DNA of 30,064 bases, from assembly GCA_020725315.1 (NCBI GenBank), contig DYFG01000003.1, positions 12,145 through 42,208 on the forward strand, read 5' to 3'. How positions within the stretch are numbered: position 1 is the first letter of the stretch; every line of letters begins with the position of its first letter. This DNA is from Nitrosotalea sp. GTDB lineage: Archaea; Halobacteriota; Syntropharchaeia; Alkanophagales; Methanospirareceae. Made by a program: the position numbers and the translations under genes. This document shows, in pieces, positions 14,191 through 23,488 of this stretch. The notes beneath the pieces are model-generated. The model had not been told where the DNA came from, did no database searches, and worked only from the letters and a program-made list of their open reading frames with translations.

Positions 14191-14305
14191 AAATTTTGAT
14201 CTGATTGTTTTATTAACCGAGTTCAGATAAAATATACTATCCCAAGCTTGAGGGGGAGAGGAAAAGAGCTATTTTGGAAAAATTGAAGCATACAAACACC
14301 AGAGA

Positions 14306-15652
14306 TCAACTACCAACCGCTTTCAACGCAGCATCTACAATAACATCTTCCACCATGGTTAGTGAAGGGTCAAAGCATCGCTCTCTCATCCATATATCCC
14401 GTGCAGTTATCCCCGCTCTTATAGCCAGTGTAAGCTCATTTATCCGTTCGGCAACCGTCTCCCCTGAGATTATCTGCGCTCCTATCAACTTCTCGGTATA
14501 CGCCTCGAAGAGCAACTTGGCGATTATGAGCTTCCTGCCGGGAAAGAATCTCGCCTTTGTATATTTGATTGCTTTTCCAACCTTTATTTTTATTCCATAT
14601 CTCCGTGCCACCTCGGTTATTACTCCTACCGACCCGATCTGTAGCCCTGATATAGTAGCCACAGTAGGGCTTAAACAAGGTTCATAGGAAGAGCTGATAC
14701 CACGTATGTTATTGGCAACAACTCGTGCCTGGATTAATGCTGTGGATGCTAATTGGCTCAGTCTTGGACGATAGGTGACCGCATCGATCACCTCGACACA
14801 ATCACCGAGAGCATATACGTTATCCAGATACAATTTCCCTTTTTTAACCCTCAATGCCCGATCTGTCACTATTCCTCCACTCTCGCCTACCTCTATCCCG
14901 GCTTCCCGTGCGATATCCACAGAGGGACGCATTCCCGCAGACATCAGCACTATATCAGCAGGAATTTCTTCCTCCCCCACTATCACTGACTTTACTCTTT
15001 GTTCACCTTTTATAGCGCTTACCGGTTTTCCAAGAATAAAAGAAATCTCTTTATATAACCATTTTTGAACTATCGATGCCATATCAGCGTCTAAGATAGA
15101 AGGGAGCAGATAAGGGAACATTTCCACGACCGTTGTGTATATACCCCTTTTTGAGAAAGCGACAGCAGTTTGCAGCCCTGCTATTCCGCCACCAATAACT
15201 AAAGCGTTTCTTGGGTTCGCACTCATCGCCGCCTCTACCTTTTCCCCATCTTCCCTTCCGCTTAATGTATAAACTCCTTCAAGATTCGTTCCTTCAAGTG
15301 GCGGAATGAAAGGCTTACTTCCCGTCGCTATCACCAGCTCGTCATATCTTATCTCTTCGATTGAATCAACACGTACATACCCCTCTTCCAAATTGATGCT
15401 CGTAACTTCAGTCTCTGTCCTGAAGTCAATTCCTTTAGCCCTATAAAACTCCGGTTCAAAGAGACTGAGATCCTTTATACTATACATTCCTTGCAGCGCA
15501 AAAGGTAATCCACAGGTGGAGAAGAACCCCTCTTCCTCTTTCTTGAGGAGTGTTATCTCCATCTCTTCAGCAGCTCCTTGCCCTCTCAGCAAAAGCTCCA
15601 AAACGTCTACCCCCGCAGCACCTCCACCAATGATCACCACTTTCTTTACCAT
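14306..15652 (-). CDS. FAD-dependent NAD(P)-disulfide oxidoreductase, CoA-disulfide reductase/NADH oxidase-like
   Basis: This flavoprotein (448 residues from ATG 15652) belongs to the class III pyridine nucleotide-disulfide oxidoreductases. It has the FAD motif GGGAAG (residues 9-14), the single redox Cys47 in STCGLPFALQG, ATGSKPFIPP, the NAD(P) motif VIGGGIAG (around 147-154) and the second FAD motif YALGDCVEV. A C-terminal dimerisation domain follows. Relatives reduce CoA disulfide, oxygen, polysulfide or peroxide through the single active Cys. The real electron acceptor here is not clear; low-molecular-weight disulfides or sulfur species are plausible. ATG 15652 is preferred over GTG 15661 because the Rossmann strand follows at once. 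It converges on mcrA across the terminator. Confidence 0.8.
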   Translation of the reverse strand: MVKKVVIIGGGAAGVDVLELLLRGQGAAEEMEITLLKKEEEGFFSTCGLPFALQGMYSIKDLSLFEPEFYRAKGIDFRTETEVTSINLEEGYVRVDSIEEIRYDELVIATGSKPFIPPLEGTNLEGVYTLSGREDGEKVEAAMSANPRNALVIGGGIAGLQTAVAFSKRGIYTTVVEMFPYLLPSILDADMASIVQKWLYKEISFILGKPVSAIKGEQRVKSVIVGEEEIPADIVLMSAGMRPSVDIAREAGIEVGESGGIVTDRALRVKKGKLYLDNVYALGDCVEVIDAVTYRPRLSQLASTALIQARVVANNIRGISSSYEPCLSPTVATISGLQIGSVGVITEVARRYGIKIKVGKAIKYTKARFFPGRKLIIAKLLFEAYTEKLIGAQIISGETVAERINELTLAIRAGITARDIWMRERCFDPSLTMVEDVIVDAALKAVGS

Positions 15653-15728
15653 CTCTCTCACTGTGACCTATGAATCTCCTTCTACAATACAAGCCTCACA
15701 AGTTCTTCAATGAACTTGAGCCAGAGGA

Positions 15729-16433
15729 TTAAATCACCTTTTTCGCTATTGAATAGGTCTCCTCCATCTCTTCTTCAGATACTATGCCTACACTTATAGA
15801 TACCGCATACCGATAAATGAACGTGAATACGGATTCGGTTGGTTTCAAGCTGCCTGCAGCCAATGGTTTTATCGCTATCACGTGCTTGTCAGTACTTTCC
15901 ACCGCCTTCAGCGTGCTTTCATAATTCGGCTCCATCGCATATCCCACAGGGTTTACCGGAGCGAGATAAACATCAAAATCATAACCTGCTCTGTCCAGTT
16001 CCTCGATCGTCTCGCCTGGATAGTGAGTAGATGCTGCGGGTGACGCCCCGAGCTCCCTTATCTCTTTTATCCATCCGTCTAATCGAGGGTCAAACGTATC
16101 GCAGAAAAGAGCATGTATTGCTACTATTTCAGGCTTCAAAGGCTCTATCAGATTCAAATCCCGCTCGAATTTCCGTCCGCTCGGTATGGTTGCCGCGACA
16201 AAGAATTTCGCACCTATCTCCTTCTCCGCTTCTTTCAGTGCATTTACCAAAGGTTCATAAACGATGAGTTGAACTGCTTTTACATCAAGCGTTGCGGATT
16301 TGATGAATAAGCGCTCCATGTTGCTCTCGTTATAAAAGAAGATTTTCTGGTATTCATAGGCATTCCTCCCGAACTGACCGGCGCCAATAAAAGGTGATGT
16401 CCCAAGCATGAGCTTTGGTATTCGTATCTGCAT
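15729..16433 (-). CDS. Aldo/keto-reductase-like TIM-barrel protein
   Basis: This 234-residue protein has an alternating strand/helix pattern and a start PKLMLGTSPFIGAGQFG typical of a TIM barrel. It has a late segment IAIKPLAAGSLKP and a last EEEMEETYSIAKKV helix that resemble aldo/keto reductases. The classic AKR catalytic Tyr/Lys/His set was not found, so it may be a divergent or non-reductase member. It is about 100 residues shorter than a typical AKR. It looks cytosolic. It sits between atwA and the flavoprotein in the same direction with about 40 bases to atwA, so it may share that transcript. The function is not known. Confidence 0.5.
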   Translation of the reverse strand: MQIRIPKLMLGTSPFIGAGQFGRNAYEYQKIFFYNESNMERLFIKSATLDVKAVQLIVYEPLVNALKEAEKEIGAKFFVAATIPSGRKFERDLNLIEPLKPEIVAIHALFCDTFDPRLDGWIKEIRELGASPAASTHYPGETIEELDRAGYDFDVYLAPVNPVGYAMEPNYESTLKAVESTDKHVIAIKPLAAGSLKPTESVFTFIYRYAVSISVGIVSEEEMEETYSIAKKVI

Positions 16434-16472
16434 CTATATTACGGTGTGTATATTTTATGGTTGAAAAGGTAT

Positions 16473-18113
16473 CTAAAACGCTCTCAATTCCTCGATCTTC
16501 GTTATCTTGCCATCCTGCATATGCGCTATCCGATCGCAGACATCATAAGCGAAATCGAGGTCATGAGAGACGATCAAGAAGGTAATGCCCAAATTCTCCC
16601 TCGCTGCCCGTATAGACTCGGCAACGAACTTCTTTGTTATCGGGTCCATCGTTCCTGTTGGCTCATCGAGTATCGCAATTGCCGGCTCCTTCATCAAGAT
16701 CTGAGCGAGCGCGATACGTTGCCGTTCCCCAACGCTCAGTTCAGCCTGCGTCTTGTGGAGTATCTCCTCTATCTCTGCTTCACTAAAGCCGACACTCTGT
16801 AACATGAACTTCGCTTTCATCCGACCCAGTTCCATGGGCAGATCCAGGCCGATGCAGGAGGTGAGATTCTCTAATATCGTTTTCTCCGGATATAACGAGA
16901 ACTCTTGATGTAACATAGCCACGCGTGTCCCCGCTTGCTCGCCTATGCCTGGCGTCCTTGCCGCCCACGCGAGCCATACACCGGTCTCCGCCACCCTTCC
17001 TACTTCGATCCACTTATCCCCCACTCGAATCTTCACTGAACCGCCCGTGAGGGGATCTACCTGGCAGATGATTCGTGATAAACTCGTCTTACCCGCTCCG
17101 CTCATTCCTATGAGCCCGAATACCTCGTTCTCGTAGACCGTGAGCGAGACGTCATCCACCGCCTTCACCATCCCGCGCCATACAGAATAGTAATACTTCT
17201 TGCAATGCTCTACCTGTATCTTTGGCTCACCGACCTTCACCCGTTCTTCACGTCCTATCTCGCCCACTTGCTTCTCAAACGTTTCTACCACCGTCTTTGA
17301 GTCACCATACGAAACGACCTCACCATTATCGAGCCATAATGCTTTCTCGGTTAGTTCTTCGATGACCGAGGGCCAATGCGATGTGGCAATAAGAGTCATG
17401 CCTCCCTTTGTGCTCTCTCGCAGTGCTTTATGCACCAACCTCCCGGTCTTTATGTCCAACGTTCCCGTTGGCTCATCTGCTAACAGGACGAAGGGGTCTA
17501 ACGCCAGTTGTCGTGCAAGCACGACCCGTTGTTTCTCTCCACCACTCAGGTCGCTTGCGGGAAAGGATATCCGGTGCACCATCTTCACGGCTTTCAGCAG
17601 CTCATACGCTCGCCTGAACCGTTCCTCTACCGGATAATTTCGAGTCTCCAACGCCTGTAAGACGTTATACATCACGGTATCCTCTCCGTATAACCCGAAG
17701 GTACGCTGCAACATGATCGCAACGCGCTTCTTTATCCTCTTCCTCGCAGCTCGATCTTTCCAGTAATTTACCTCTCGTAATTCTAACGTGCTCCCACACG
17801 TGGGACAGACCGCACCTACTTTGCTCGGGGGCTCTACGGATCCAATAGGAGGATGAATCTTTCCTGGCGTGTCCTCTGCCCCAAAGTAATGGGGGCATAC
17901 CGCGACCCTGAAGATCACCTCGCCACGGGTCGGTTCGTATTCCTCAGTCCCGCGCAGCATGTGAAGCAGAACTGATTTCCCTGCACCACTCCGTCCAAGC
18001 AGACCTAACGGCTCGCCTTCGTGTATCACCACGCTCACGTTCTTCAGAACCTCTTTGCCGTCGAACTCCTTGCACACATCAGAGATTTTTATGAATGGCT
18101 CTTTTTCACTCAT
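16473..18113 (-). CDS. atwA: MCR activation component A2 (twin ATP-binding cassette ATPase)
   Basis: The protein (546 residues from ATG 18113) has two ABC nucleotide-binding domains and no membrane segment. Walker A motifs are GRSGAGKS (40-47) and GMSGAGKT; signatures are LSGGEKQR and LSVGERQR; Walker B motifs are LLADEPTG and AILDEPTG. The first domain contains an insertion with Cys73-Pro and Cys103-x2-Cys106, a possible metal site characteristic of component A2. AtwA supplies the ATP-dependent step of reductive activation of MCR (Ni(II) to Ni(I)), with component A3a including McrC in methanogens. The start is chosen from GGAGGGAA just upstream. It lies 2.4 kb from the mcr operon on the opposite strand; the other activation proteins are not in this window. 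Confidence 0.9.
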   Translation of the reverse strand: MSEKEPFIKISDVCKEFDGKEVLKNVSVVIHEGEPLGLLGRSGAGKSVLLHMLRGTEEYEPTRGEVIFRVAVCPHYFGAEDTPGKIHPPIGSVEPPSKVGAVCPTCGSTLELREVNYWKDRAARKRIKKRVAIMLQRTFGLYGEDTVMYNVLQALETRNYPVEERFRRAYELLKAVKMVHRISFPASDLSGGEKQRVVLARQLALDPFVLLADEPTGTLDIKTGRLVHKALRESTKGGMTLIATSHWPSVIEELTEKALWLDNGEVVSYGDSKTVVETFEKQVGEIGREERVKVGEPKIQVEHCKKYYYSVWRGMVKAVDDVSLTVYENEVFGLIGMSGAGKTSLSRIICQVDPLTGGSVKIRVGDKWIEVGRVAETGVWLAWAARTPGIGEQAGTRVAMLHQEFSLYPEKTILENLTSCIGLDLPMELGRMKAKFMLQSVGFSEAEIEEILHKTQAELSVGERQRIALAQILMKEPAIAILDEPTGTMDPITKKFVAESIRAARENLGITFLIVSHDLDFAYDVCDRIAHMQDGKITKIEELRAF

Positions 18114-18147
18114 TTCCCTCCCACTCTTCATAACTGACCGCCATTAA

Positions 18148-18187
18148 GCCCTTACAGGGCTTTCGGGGTCGCGGGGTGGAACCCCGC
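18148..18187 (-). promoter_or_regulatory. Tandem hairpins in the atwA leader
   Basis: Two perfect inverted repeats stand next to each other: GCCCT/AGGGC (18148-18160, 3-base loop) and GCGGGGT/ACCCCGC (18171-18187, 7-bp stem, 3-base loop). They lie 35-75 bases before the atwA start. An A/T-rich block with TATA-like words (18205-18235) lies further upstream, so they should be transcribed. They may regulate atwA translation or be remnants of a dispersed palindromic repeat. Confidence 0.45.
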
Positions 18188-18285
18188 ATAGGATATAGTT
18201 TAAGGTTTATACTATATAAAAATATATACCTTTTCTCTGCGTGAGCAACGTTAAATGCCTCGTGTATTACCTTCTCGAATTCTCT

Positions 18286-19449
18286 TTAATCTCTTACTCT
18301 GCTTTCTTCTGCTTCTGCTTCTATTCCTACCTCAACCTCTTTATTCTCCGGTATTACGGAACTTTTCAGATACCACGAGATCTTCACGCCGATAAAGGAT
18401 AGGATAACTGCACCGAGGATGGAGAGAGAAAGGGTTAGATACCCCATAGGGTAATTGCCTTCGCTCAACCAGATTATACAGTCGCTCCCTCCCCACAGAA
18501 TCACCCCCGAGGCAATTATAGAGAATAACATGGCCCACTGCCTCACTATTTTTTCCCTTTCTATGAGCATATTCATCATCTTTCCAATTAGAGGAGCGAG
18601 TGCTGCACCAATGTACCACCCTATAGTAAATTTAGTGTAGTACACGATACTCAATAATATCCGCTCACTTATTTCTGGTTCCAGTTTTGTATAGCCCCTG
18701 ATACCTTGCGAGGTGCCTGCTAAGAGCAGCACAATTGCAACGATGTACGTGATAAACGATATCTTACCGCTGTACAAGGACTGCTTCACGCTGTCAAAGA
18801 GATCGATTAGGAGATTCTCACGTCCTAATCCTTTGAGCAGGGTGTAGATTCCTATAAATGCCAAGATTAGTCCTATCGCTTTACCTGACAGTTCAAGGAG
18901 TAGAGAAATGGCTAACAGGAACAAAATAAGACCTATGGGCGGTAAGAACGTGCGAGCAAACTTCGGCTCCTCTAACATTCGCTTTATCACATAAAAAGTG
19001 CTTTCCAAGGGCTCACTCTGCTTTACTACTACTCTCCGGACAGAATCTATCTTCACCCGTGATTGGATAATGGGGATAATCCATTCGTCCCCCGCACCAT
19101 CACTCACGAGAATTGCAGAATCCGCTCTGAATTTGGAGAGAACGTCATCAAGTTCTCGCCCTATCTTTCTATCCGATTCGACGCCAACATGCTTATCCCC
19201 TGCGAGCAAAATGACTTCCGACTCGCCACCTTCTTCCGCCGAGCGCAACCGTTCATATATTCTAACTGCTTCAAATATCGCATTTATATCAGACTCTTCG
19301 GAATCCGCGAGAGCCAATTTTGTCGCCGCTGATAAAACTGCCTCTCTACCTATGATAGGTACCTTTAAGCCTGCTTTCTCACCTATGTCATTATCCCGGT
19401 CTACGCAAATAACCAGCGTCTTAATCTCAGACCTCACCCTTCCTTTCAT
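18286..19449 (-). CDS. DUF373 family archaeal membrane protein
   Basis: The 387-residue protein matches DUF373. The N-terminal soluble domain starts KTLVICVDRDNDIGEKAGLKVPIIGRE. It continues with VILLAGDKHVGVESDRKIGRELD and AILVSDGAGDEWIIPII, a Rossmann-like half with several conserved acidic residues. From about residue 165 there are five or six transmembrane segments, then a short charged tail. The family is nearly confined to archaea and its function is unknown; the acidic N-terminal domain may bind a nucleotide or metal. ATG 19449 is used; a GTG a few codons later is possible. It lies about 40 bases downstream of purF and upstream of atwA in the same direction. Confidence 0.8.
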   Translation of the reverse strand: MKGRVRSEIKTLVICVDRDNDIGEKAGLKVPIIGREAVLSAATKLALADSEESDINAIFEAVRIYERLRSAEEGGESEVILLAGDKHVGVESDRKIGRELDDVLSKFRADSAILVSDGAGDEWIIPIIQSRVKIDSVRRVVVKQSEPLESTFYVIKRMLEEPKFARTFLPPIGLILFLLAISLLLELSGKAIGLILAFIGIYTLLKGLGRENLLIDLFDSVKQSLYSGKISFITYIVAIVLLLAGTSQGIRGYTKLEPEISERILLSIVYYTKFTIGWYIGAALAPLIGKMMNMLIEREKIVRQWAMLFSIIASGVILWGGSDCIIWLSEGNYPMGYLTLSLSILGAVILSFIGVKISWYLKSSVIPENKEVEVGIEAEAEESRVRD

Positions 19450-19488
19450 TTACTATTCTTATTGCCTCTTACTATATATAAATCCCCC

Positions 19489-20991
19489 TTAGAAGTGCGT
19501 CAGTTTCAACTGTCGCACTACGCACAGTTCACCCGGTATTTCAACGGGATAACTCTCCGTGAGACAACCTAAACAGAGATTCTTCTCCTCTATTCCAACA
19601 GAATCGATCAGCCCTTCTAGGCTCAGATATCGTATTGAATCGGCGTTTAAAAACGTACTAATCTCATCGATGGACCTCCTCCAAGCCACTAACTCCTCCC
19701 GTGTCGGCGTATTGATGCCGAGGTAGCAAGGCGCGAGTATTGGCGGGCTTCCGATTCGCAAATGTACCTCTTTCGCACCTTTTCTCTTCAAATAATCCAC
19801 GATCTTCCTCGAGGTTGTTCCTCGCACGATGCTATCATCCACCAGAACAATTCTTTTTCTCGCCACATTAGCCTGTACGGCGCTTAATTTCAGCCTCACT
19901 GCGATATCTCGTGAAGTCTGCTCGGGCATGATAAACGTTCGTCCTACATATCTATTTTTTATCAGTCCCTCCATATAATCAATCCCCGCTCGTTTCGCGT
20001 ATCCTATTGCAAATGTGATGCCTGAATCTGGTACGGGTGATACGATATCAGCCTCAATATCATCTTCCTCGGCTAATCTCTCGCCTATCTTCATCCGCAC
20101 ATCGTACACTAACCTCCCATCTAATATCGAATCCGGCCTCGCAAAATAGATGTACTCAAATACGCAATGAGCGCTATTTAGGCATCTATATAGCTGATAA
20201 CTTTCTAAATCGGTTCCTCGTTGGTGCTCTGCTTCACGACTCGACGAGCCTTGTGGGGGGTTAATCACCAGCACCTCGCCAGGTCTTACATCTCGTATTA
20301 AATTCCCGCCTAACGTGTCTATCGCAGGACTTTCTGATACCACTACATAACCGGCATTAATCCCTCCATTTCCGGCTTTTAGCTCACCGACACATAAAGG
20401 TTTAATGCCCAAGGGATCCCTAACCGCTAGTAATGTATTATTTATCAGGATGGTCAATGAATAGGATCCTACCAGGCGTTTCATCACTTCCTTGAGCGCC
20501 TCTATCGGGTCATGGCGCATCAATTCCTTTGCGAGTAACTGTGCTATCACCTCTGTATCGGTATCAGCATGAAAAATCCTGCCCTCTCTCTCTAATTCTC
20601 TTCTTAACTCCACCGCATTGACGAGATTGCCGTTATGTGCGATAGCAATTCTCCCTTTTCGGTAATTCACGAGTAACGGTTCTGCATTTTCTAACTTCGA
20701 TGCACCCATCGTCGAATACCTGACATGACCTATACCTATATTGCCCTTCAGCGATTCTAATTGCTGAGGTGAGAAAACTTGGTAAACGAGTCCCATTCCC
20801 TTTTTCAGAGTTATATCCTTCTTCCTCCCAATTTCGTTTCCTCTCCCTTCGTTCACCGTACTACTCACTGCTATGCCTGCTGATTCCTGTCCCCGGTGCT
20901 GTACCGCATAGAGCGCATAAAAGATAGGCAAGGCTGCATTCCCCTCTGTTAAAACGATGCCAACTATTCCGCATGCTTCCTTTTTGCTCAA
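19489..20991 (-). CDS. purF: Amidophosphoribosyltransferase
   Basis: PurF makes phosphoribosylamine from PRPP and glutamine, the first step of purine synthesis. The glutaminase nucleophile is the Cys of ACGIVGI, which becomes N-terminal after propeptide removal. RGQESAGIA and GHVRYST follow, then the PRPP loop VLVDDSIVRGTT. Cysteines in HCVFEY, APCYLG and the final LCLGC match the four Fe-S ligands known in Bacillus PurF. I chose TTG 20991, because a very strong GGGAGGAGGAG (20994-21004) lies just before it and gives a short propeptide MSKKEA. ATG 21045 would give a 24-residue propeptide and has no such site. The HDAC-like gene ends just upstream, at 21046, so they may be co-transcribed. Confidence 0.92.
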   Translation of the reverse strand: MSKKEACGIVGIVLTEGNAALPIFYALYAVQHRGQESAGIAVSSTVNEGRGNEIGRKKDITLKKGMGLVYQVFSPQQLESLKGNIGIGHVRYSTMGASKLENAEPLLVNYRKGRIAIAHNGNLVNAVELRRELEREGRIFHADTDTEVIAQLLAKELMRHDPIEALKEVMKRLVGSYSLTILINNTLLAVRDPLGIKPLCVGELKAGNGGINAGYVVVSESPAIDTLGGNLIRDVRPGEVLVINPPQGSSSREAEHQRGTDLESYQLYRCLNSAHCVFEYIYFARPDSILDGRLVYDVRMKIGERLAEEDDIEADIVSPVPDSGITFAIGYAKRAGIDYMEGLIKNRYVGRTFIMPEQTSRDIAVRLKLSAVQANVARKRIVLVDDSIVRGTTSRKIVDYLKRKGAKEVHLRIGSPPILAPCYLGINTPTREELVAWRRSIDEISTFLNADSIRYLSLEGLIDSVGIEEKNLCLGCLTESYPVEIPGELCVVRQLKLTHF

Positions 20992-21045
20992 TTCTCCTCC
21001 TCCCACTACCCCCTGATTCAATTTGGAAATGGTCTGAATGATCAT

Positions 21046-22095
21046 TCATATATCCCAATATTCCCGTTGCACGTCCTTTATCTCTTCCACTCTTTTCCTC
21101 ACCCGCTCACTCTCGCTTGTCTTCTCTTCTCTCTTCCGCCCCTCGCCCGTTGATAAAAATGAATTGAAAACGGAGAGAATAGATTCTGCCAACGCGTCCG
21201 GGTTATATCCTCCTTCTAAAGCCATTACAACCCTCCCTTTGCTATTCTTTCTCGCTATCTCGGTTATCAGATCGGTGAATAACCCAAATCCCAAGGAGGT
21301 TACTCCCATTGACGCCAAAGGATCAGCGGTATGTGCATCAAATCCCGCGGATACGAGCACAAATTCAGGACTGAACGCCATAGCTATCGGCACCAAAATA
21401 CTGTTGAGCGCATATAAATAACCAGCGTCATTGGTACCAATTGGAAGCGGGACGTTGACGGTGAACCCTCTCCCCTCTCCTCTACCTACTTCATCGAGCC
21501 ATCCCGTACCGGGATAGTGAGGATATTGATGGGTGGAGAAATACAATACCGAGGGGTCCTCGAAGAACACGTCCTGCGTACCATTGCCATGATGCACATC
21601 CCAGTCAACAATCAAAATGCGCTTGAGACCATATTCTCGCTTTAAATGTTCAGCGGCAATCGCAACATTGTTAAATATGCAGAACCCCATACCTCTATTC
21701 GGGTAAGCGTGATGGCCAGGCGGTCTAATCAATGCAAAAATGTGCTTCAGGTTATTATTAGACTCACCCATCACCTCATCCACCGCTTTTATTACTCCGC
21801 CCGCTGCGAGTAAGGCGGTGTCGCACGTATCGCTGCATAACGGCGTATCCAGGTCGAGCATGCCACCACCTCTTTTACAAATTGCTTCCACTCTCTTCAC
21901 ATAATTATCCGCATGCACATACTCTACCTGTTCTCGTGATGCTCTCGCAGGAAGAATTCGTTTCACCTTCTTCGTCATACCACACGCTTCCAACTTCCTC
22001 ATCGTGCAGATCAGCCGTTCCGCGCTCTCAGGATGAGCCCCTGTATCGTGTCTCGAATAATCCTCGTGATAAATGAACCCGGCACTTGTATTCAT
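21046..22095 (-). CDS. Histone deacetylase family (class II/acetoin-utilisation-like) amidohydrolase
   Basis: This 349-residue zinc hydrolase has the full HDAC catalytic set. The paired histidines are His128-His129 in RPPGHHAYP. The zinc ligands are Asp166 and His168 (VDWDVHHGNG) and Asp253 (SAGFDAH). The transition-state Tyr297 is in EGGYNP. The start GFIYHEDYSRHDTGAHPESAERL is that of class II/AcuC-like members. It would remove acetyl or similar groups from lysine or polyamine substrates in the cytoplasm. Archaeal chromatin protein is one possible target; acetylpolyamine is another. About 35 C-terminal residues are highly charged and extend beyond the core domain. It is followed closely by purF. 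It is divergent from gatD across a 100-base A/T-rich spacer. Confidence 0.88.
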   Translation of the reverse strand: MNTSAGFIYHEDYSRHDTGAHPESAERLICTMRKLEACGMTKKVKRILPARASREQVEYVHADNYVKRVEAICKRGGGMLDLDTPLCSDTCDTALLAAGGVIKAVDEVMGESNNNLKHIFALIRPPGHHAYPNRGMGFCIFNNVAIAAEHLKREYGLKRILIVDWDVHHGNGTQDVFFEDPSVLYFSTHQYPHYPGTGWLDEVGRGEGRGFTVNVPLPIGTNDAGYLYALNSILVPIAMAFSPEFVLVSAGFDAHTADPLASMGVTSLGFGLFTDLITEIARKNSKGRVVMALEGGYNPDALAESILSVFNSFLSTGEGRKREEKTSESERVRKRVEEIKDVQREYWDI

Positions 22096-22131
22096 CTTTT
22101 CTTGAGCTGAATGAATTTACAACTGAACTAA

Positions 22132-22152
22132 CGGGTTATAAACTTTTTTAAG
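22132..22152 (+). promoter_or_regulatory. TATA-box promoter of the gatD operon
   Basis: GGGTTATAAACTTTTTTAAGG contains a TATA box about 25 bases before GTG 22166 and 55 before ATG 22196. No clear ribosome-binding site precedes ATG 22196. A leaderless start at GTG 22166 is a real alternative. Confidence 0.4.
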
Positions 22153-22195
22153 GCTACAAAGATAAGTGTTAGAAGCATGTGAGTACTATATAATA

Positions 22196-23488
22196 ATGAC
22201 GGAATTAAGGGAAGGCGACCGCATAAGGATACGAAAGAAGACTGATAGTGGCGTTGTTGTTTATGAAGGTATCGTTATGCCAACCGCTTCAGGAAATATA
22301 GTGATGAAACTTGATAGTGGTTATAATATTGGCATACATCCTGAAGATGTGAAAATTGAGGTTGTAGACCGGTTGGGAAGAGTAAAAGAGTGGAAAAAGG
22401 AGGTGGAAAGGGGAGTAAGAACGGTGAAAAAGGGCGAAGAGCATTTACCTTTGTTGTCCATCCTCTCTACGGGTGGCACCATAGCCTCTAAAGTGGATTA
22501 CAGAACTGGTGCGGTTTCTCCTCAGTTCTCCACCGAGGATATACTTGAGGCAATCCCTGAATTAGGCACAATAGCTAAGATCAAGGGGAAAGTGGTTTAC
22601 AGCATACTGAGCGAGAATATGCGTGCTGAATATTGGAAGAAGCTCGCAGCAGAGATTTACAACGAGATAAAAAACGGTGCGGACGGTATCATCGTCACGC
22701 ATGGCACGGATACCATGGGCTATACCGCTGCGGCTCTCTCGTTCATGGTGCGAACCCCTGTTCCCGTTGTTCTCGTTGGGTCACAACGCAGTTCAGACCG
22801 CCCTTCCAGCGATGCGACGATGAATGCGATATGCGCCGCGAAGGTTGCGAGTAGCGACATTGCTGAGGTTGTGGTGGTGATGCATGGGAGCAGTTCCGAC
22901 GATTTTTGCTATATTCACCGGGGCACGAACGTGAGGAAGATGCACACCTCCGCGCGTGACGCTTTTCAATCGATAAACGATCTCCCAATCTGCAAGGTGT
23001 ACTATGATGCGAGCGATAGAGAGAGAATAAGGTTTGGGTTCTGTTCGTCCTATAAGAAGAGAGGTGAGCACGAATTGGAGCTCCGAAACAGGCTTGAGGA
23101 GAGATGTAGCATTATAAAGTTCTATCCCGGTGCAGACCCTGCGATACTCGATTTCTTTGTCGAGCAGGGCTATAAGGGCATTGTAGTAGAAGGAACAGGA
23201 TTAGGGCATGTATCGGCGGAGTGGATTCCGAGCGTCGCGAGAGCTGTAAAACTGGGCATACACGTTGTGATGACCTCGCAATGTTTATATGGAACAGTAT
23301 GTGACAGGGTGTATGATACCGGTCGTGATTTACTGCATGCGGGCATAATAGAAGGTGAGGACATGCTGCCGGAGACTGCGCTGGTGAAGTTGATGTGGGT
23401 TCTGGGTCAGACTGCCGATATGGAAGAAGTGAGGCGATTGATGCACGAGAACATTGCAGGGGAGATAAAGGGGAGACGCACGATATGA
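22196..23488 (+). CDS. gatD: Glutamyl-tRNA(Gln) amidotransferase subunit D
   Basis: GatD is the asparaginase-like glutaminase of the archaeal GatDE complex, which converts Glu-tRNA(Gln) to Gln-tRNA(Gln). The N-terminal small domain begins LREGDRIRIRKKTDSG and has EGIVMPTASGNIVMKLDSGYNIG. The asparaginase core follows, with ILSTGGTIAS (first catalytic Thr), VTHGTDTMGYTAAAL (second Thr and Asp), GSQRSSDRPSSD and HRGTNVRKMHTSARDAF (Lys). Length is about 430 residues, normal for GatD. The start ATG 22196 fits family N-termini; GTG 22166 would add ten residues. It overlaps the DUF1786 gene by 4 bases (ATGA), so the two are translationally coupled. Its partner gene gatE is not in the window. Confidence 0.93.
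   Translation: MTELREGDRIRIRKKTDSGVVVYEGIVMPTASGNIVMKLDSGYNIGIHPEDVKIEVVDRLGRVKEWKKEVERGVRTVKKGEEHLPLLSILSTGGTIASKVDYRTGAVSPQFSTEDILEAIPELGTIAKIKGKVVYSILSENMRAEYWKKLAAEIYNEIKNGADGIIVTHGTDTMGYTAAALSFMVRTPVPVVLVGSQRSSDRPSSDATMNAICAAKVASSDIAEVVVVMHGSSSDDFCYIHRGTNVRKMHTSARDAFQSINDLPICKVYYDASDRERIRFGFCSSYKKRGEHELELRNRLEERCSIIKFYPGADPAILDFFVEQGYKGIVVEGTGLGHVSAEWIPSVARAVKLGIHVVMTSQCLYGTVCDRVYDTGRDLLHAGIIEGEDMLPETALVKLMWVLGQTADMEEVRRLMHENIAGEIKGRRTI

Noticed and set aside
14186..14201. Near-palindrome GATCCAAATTTTGATC after the mcr terminator
   Set aside because: Short, imperfect and in A/T-rich sequence; likely chance.
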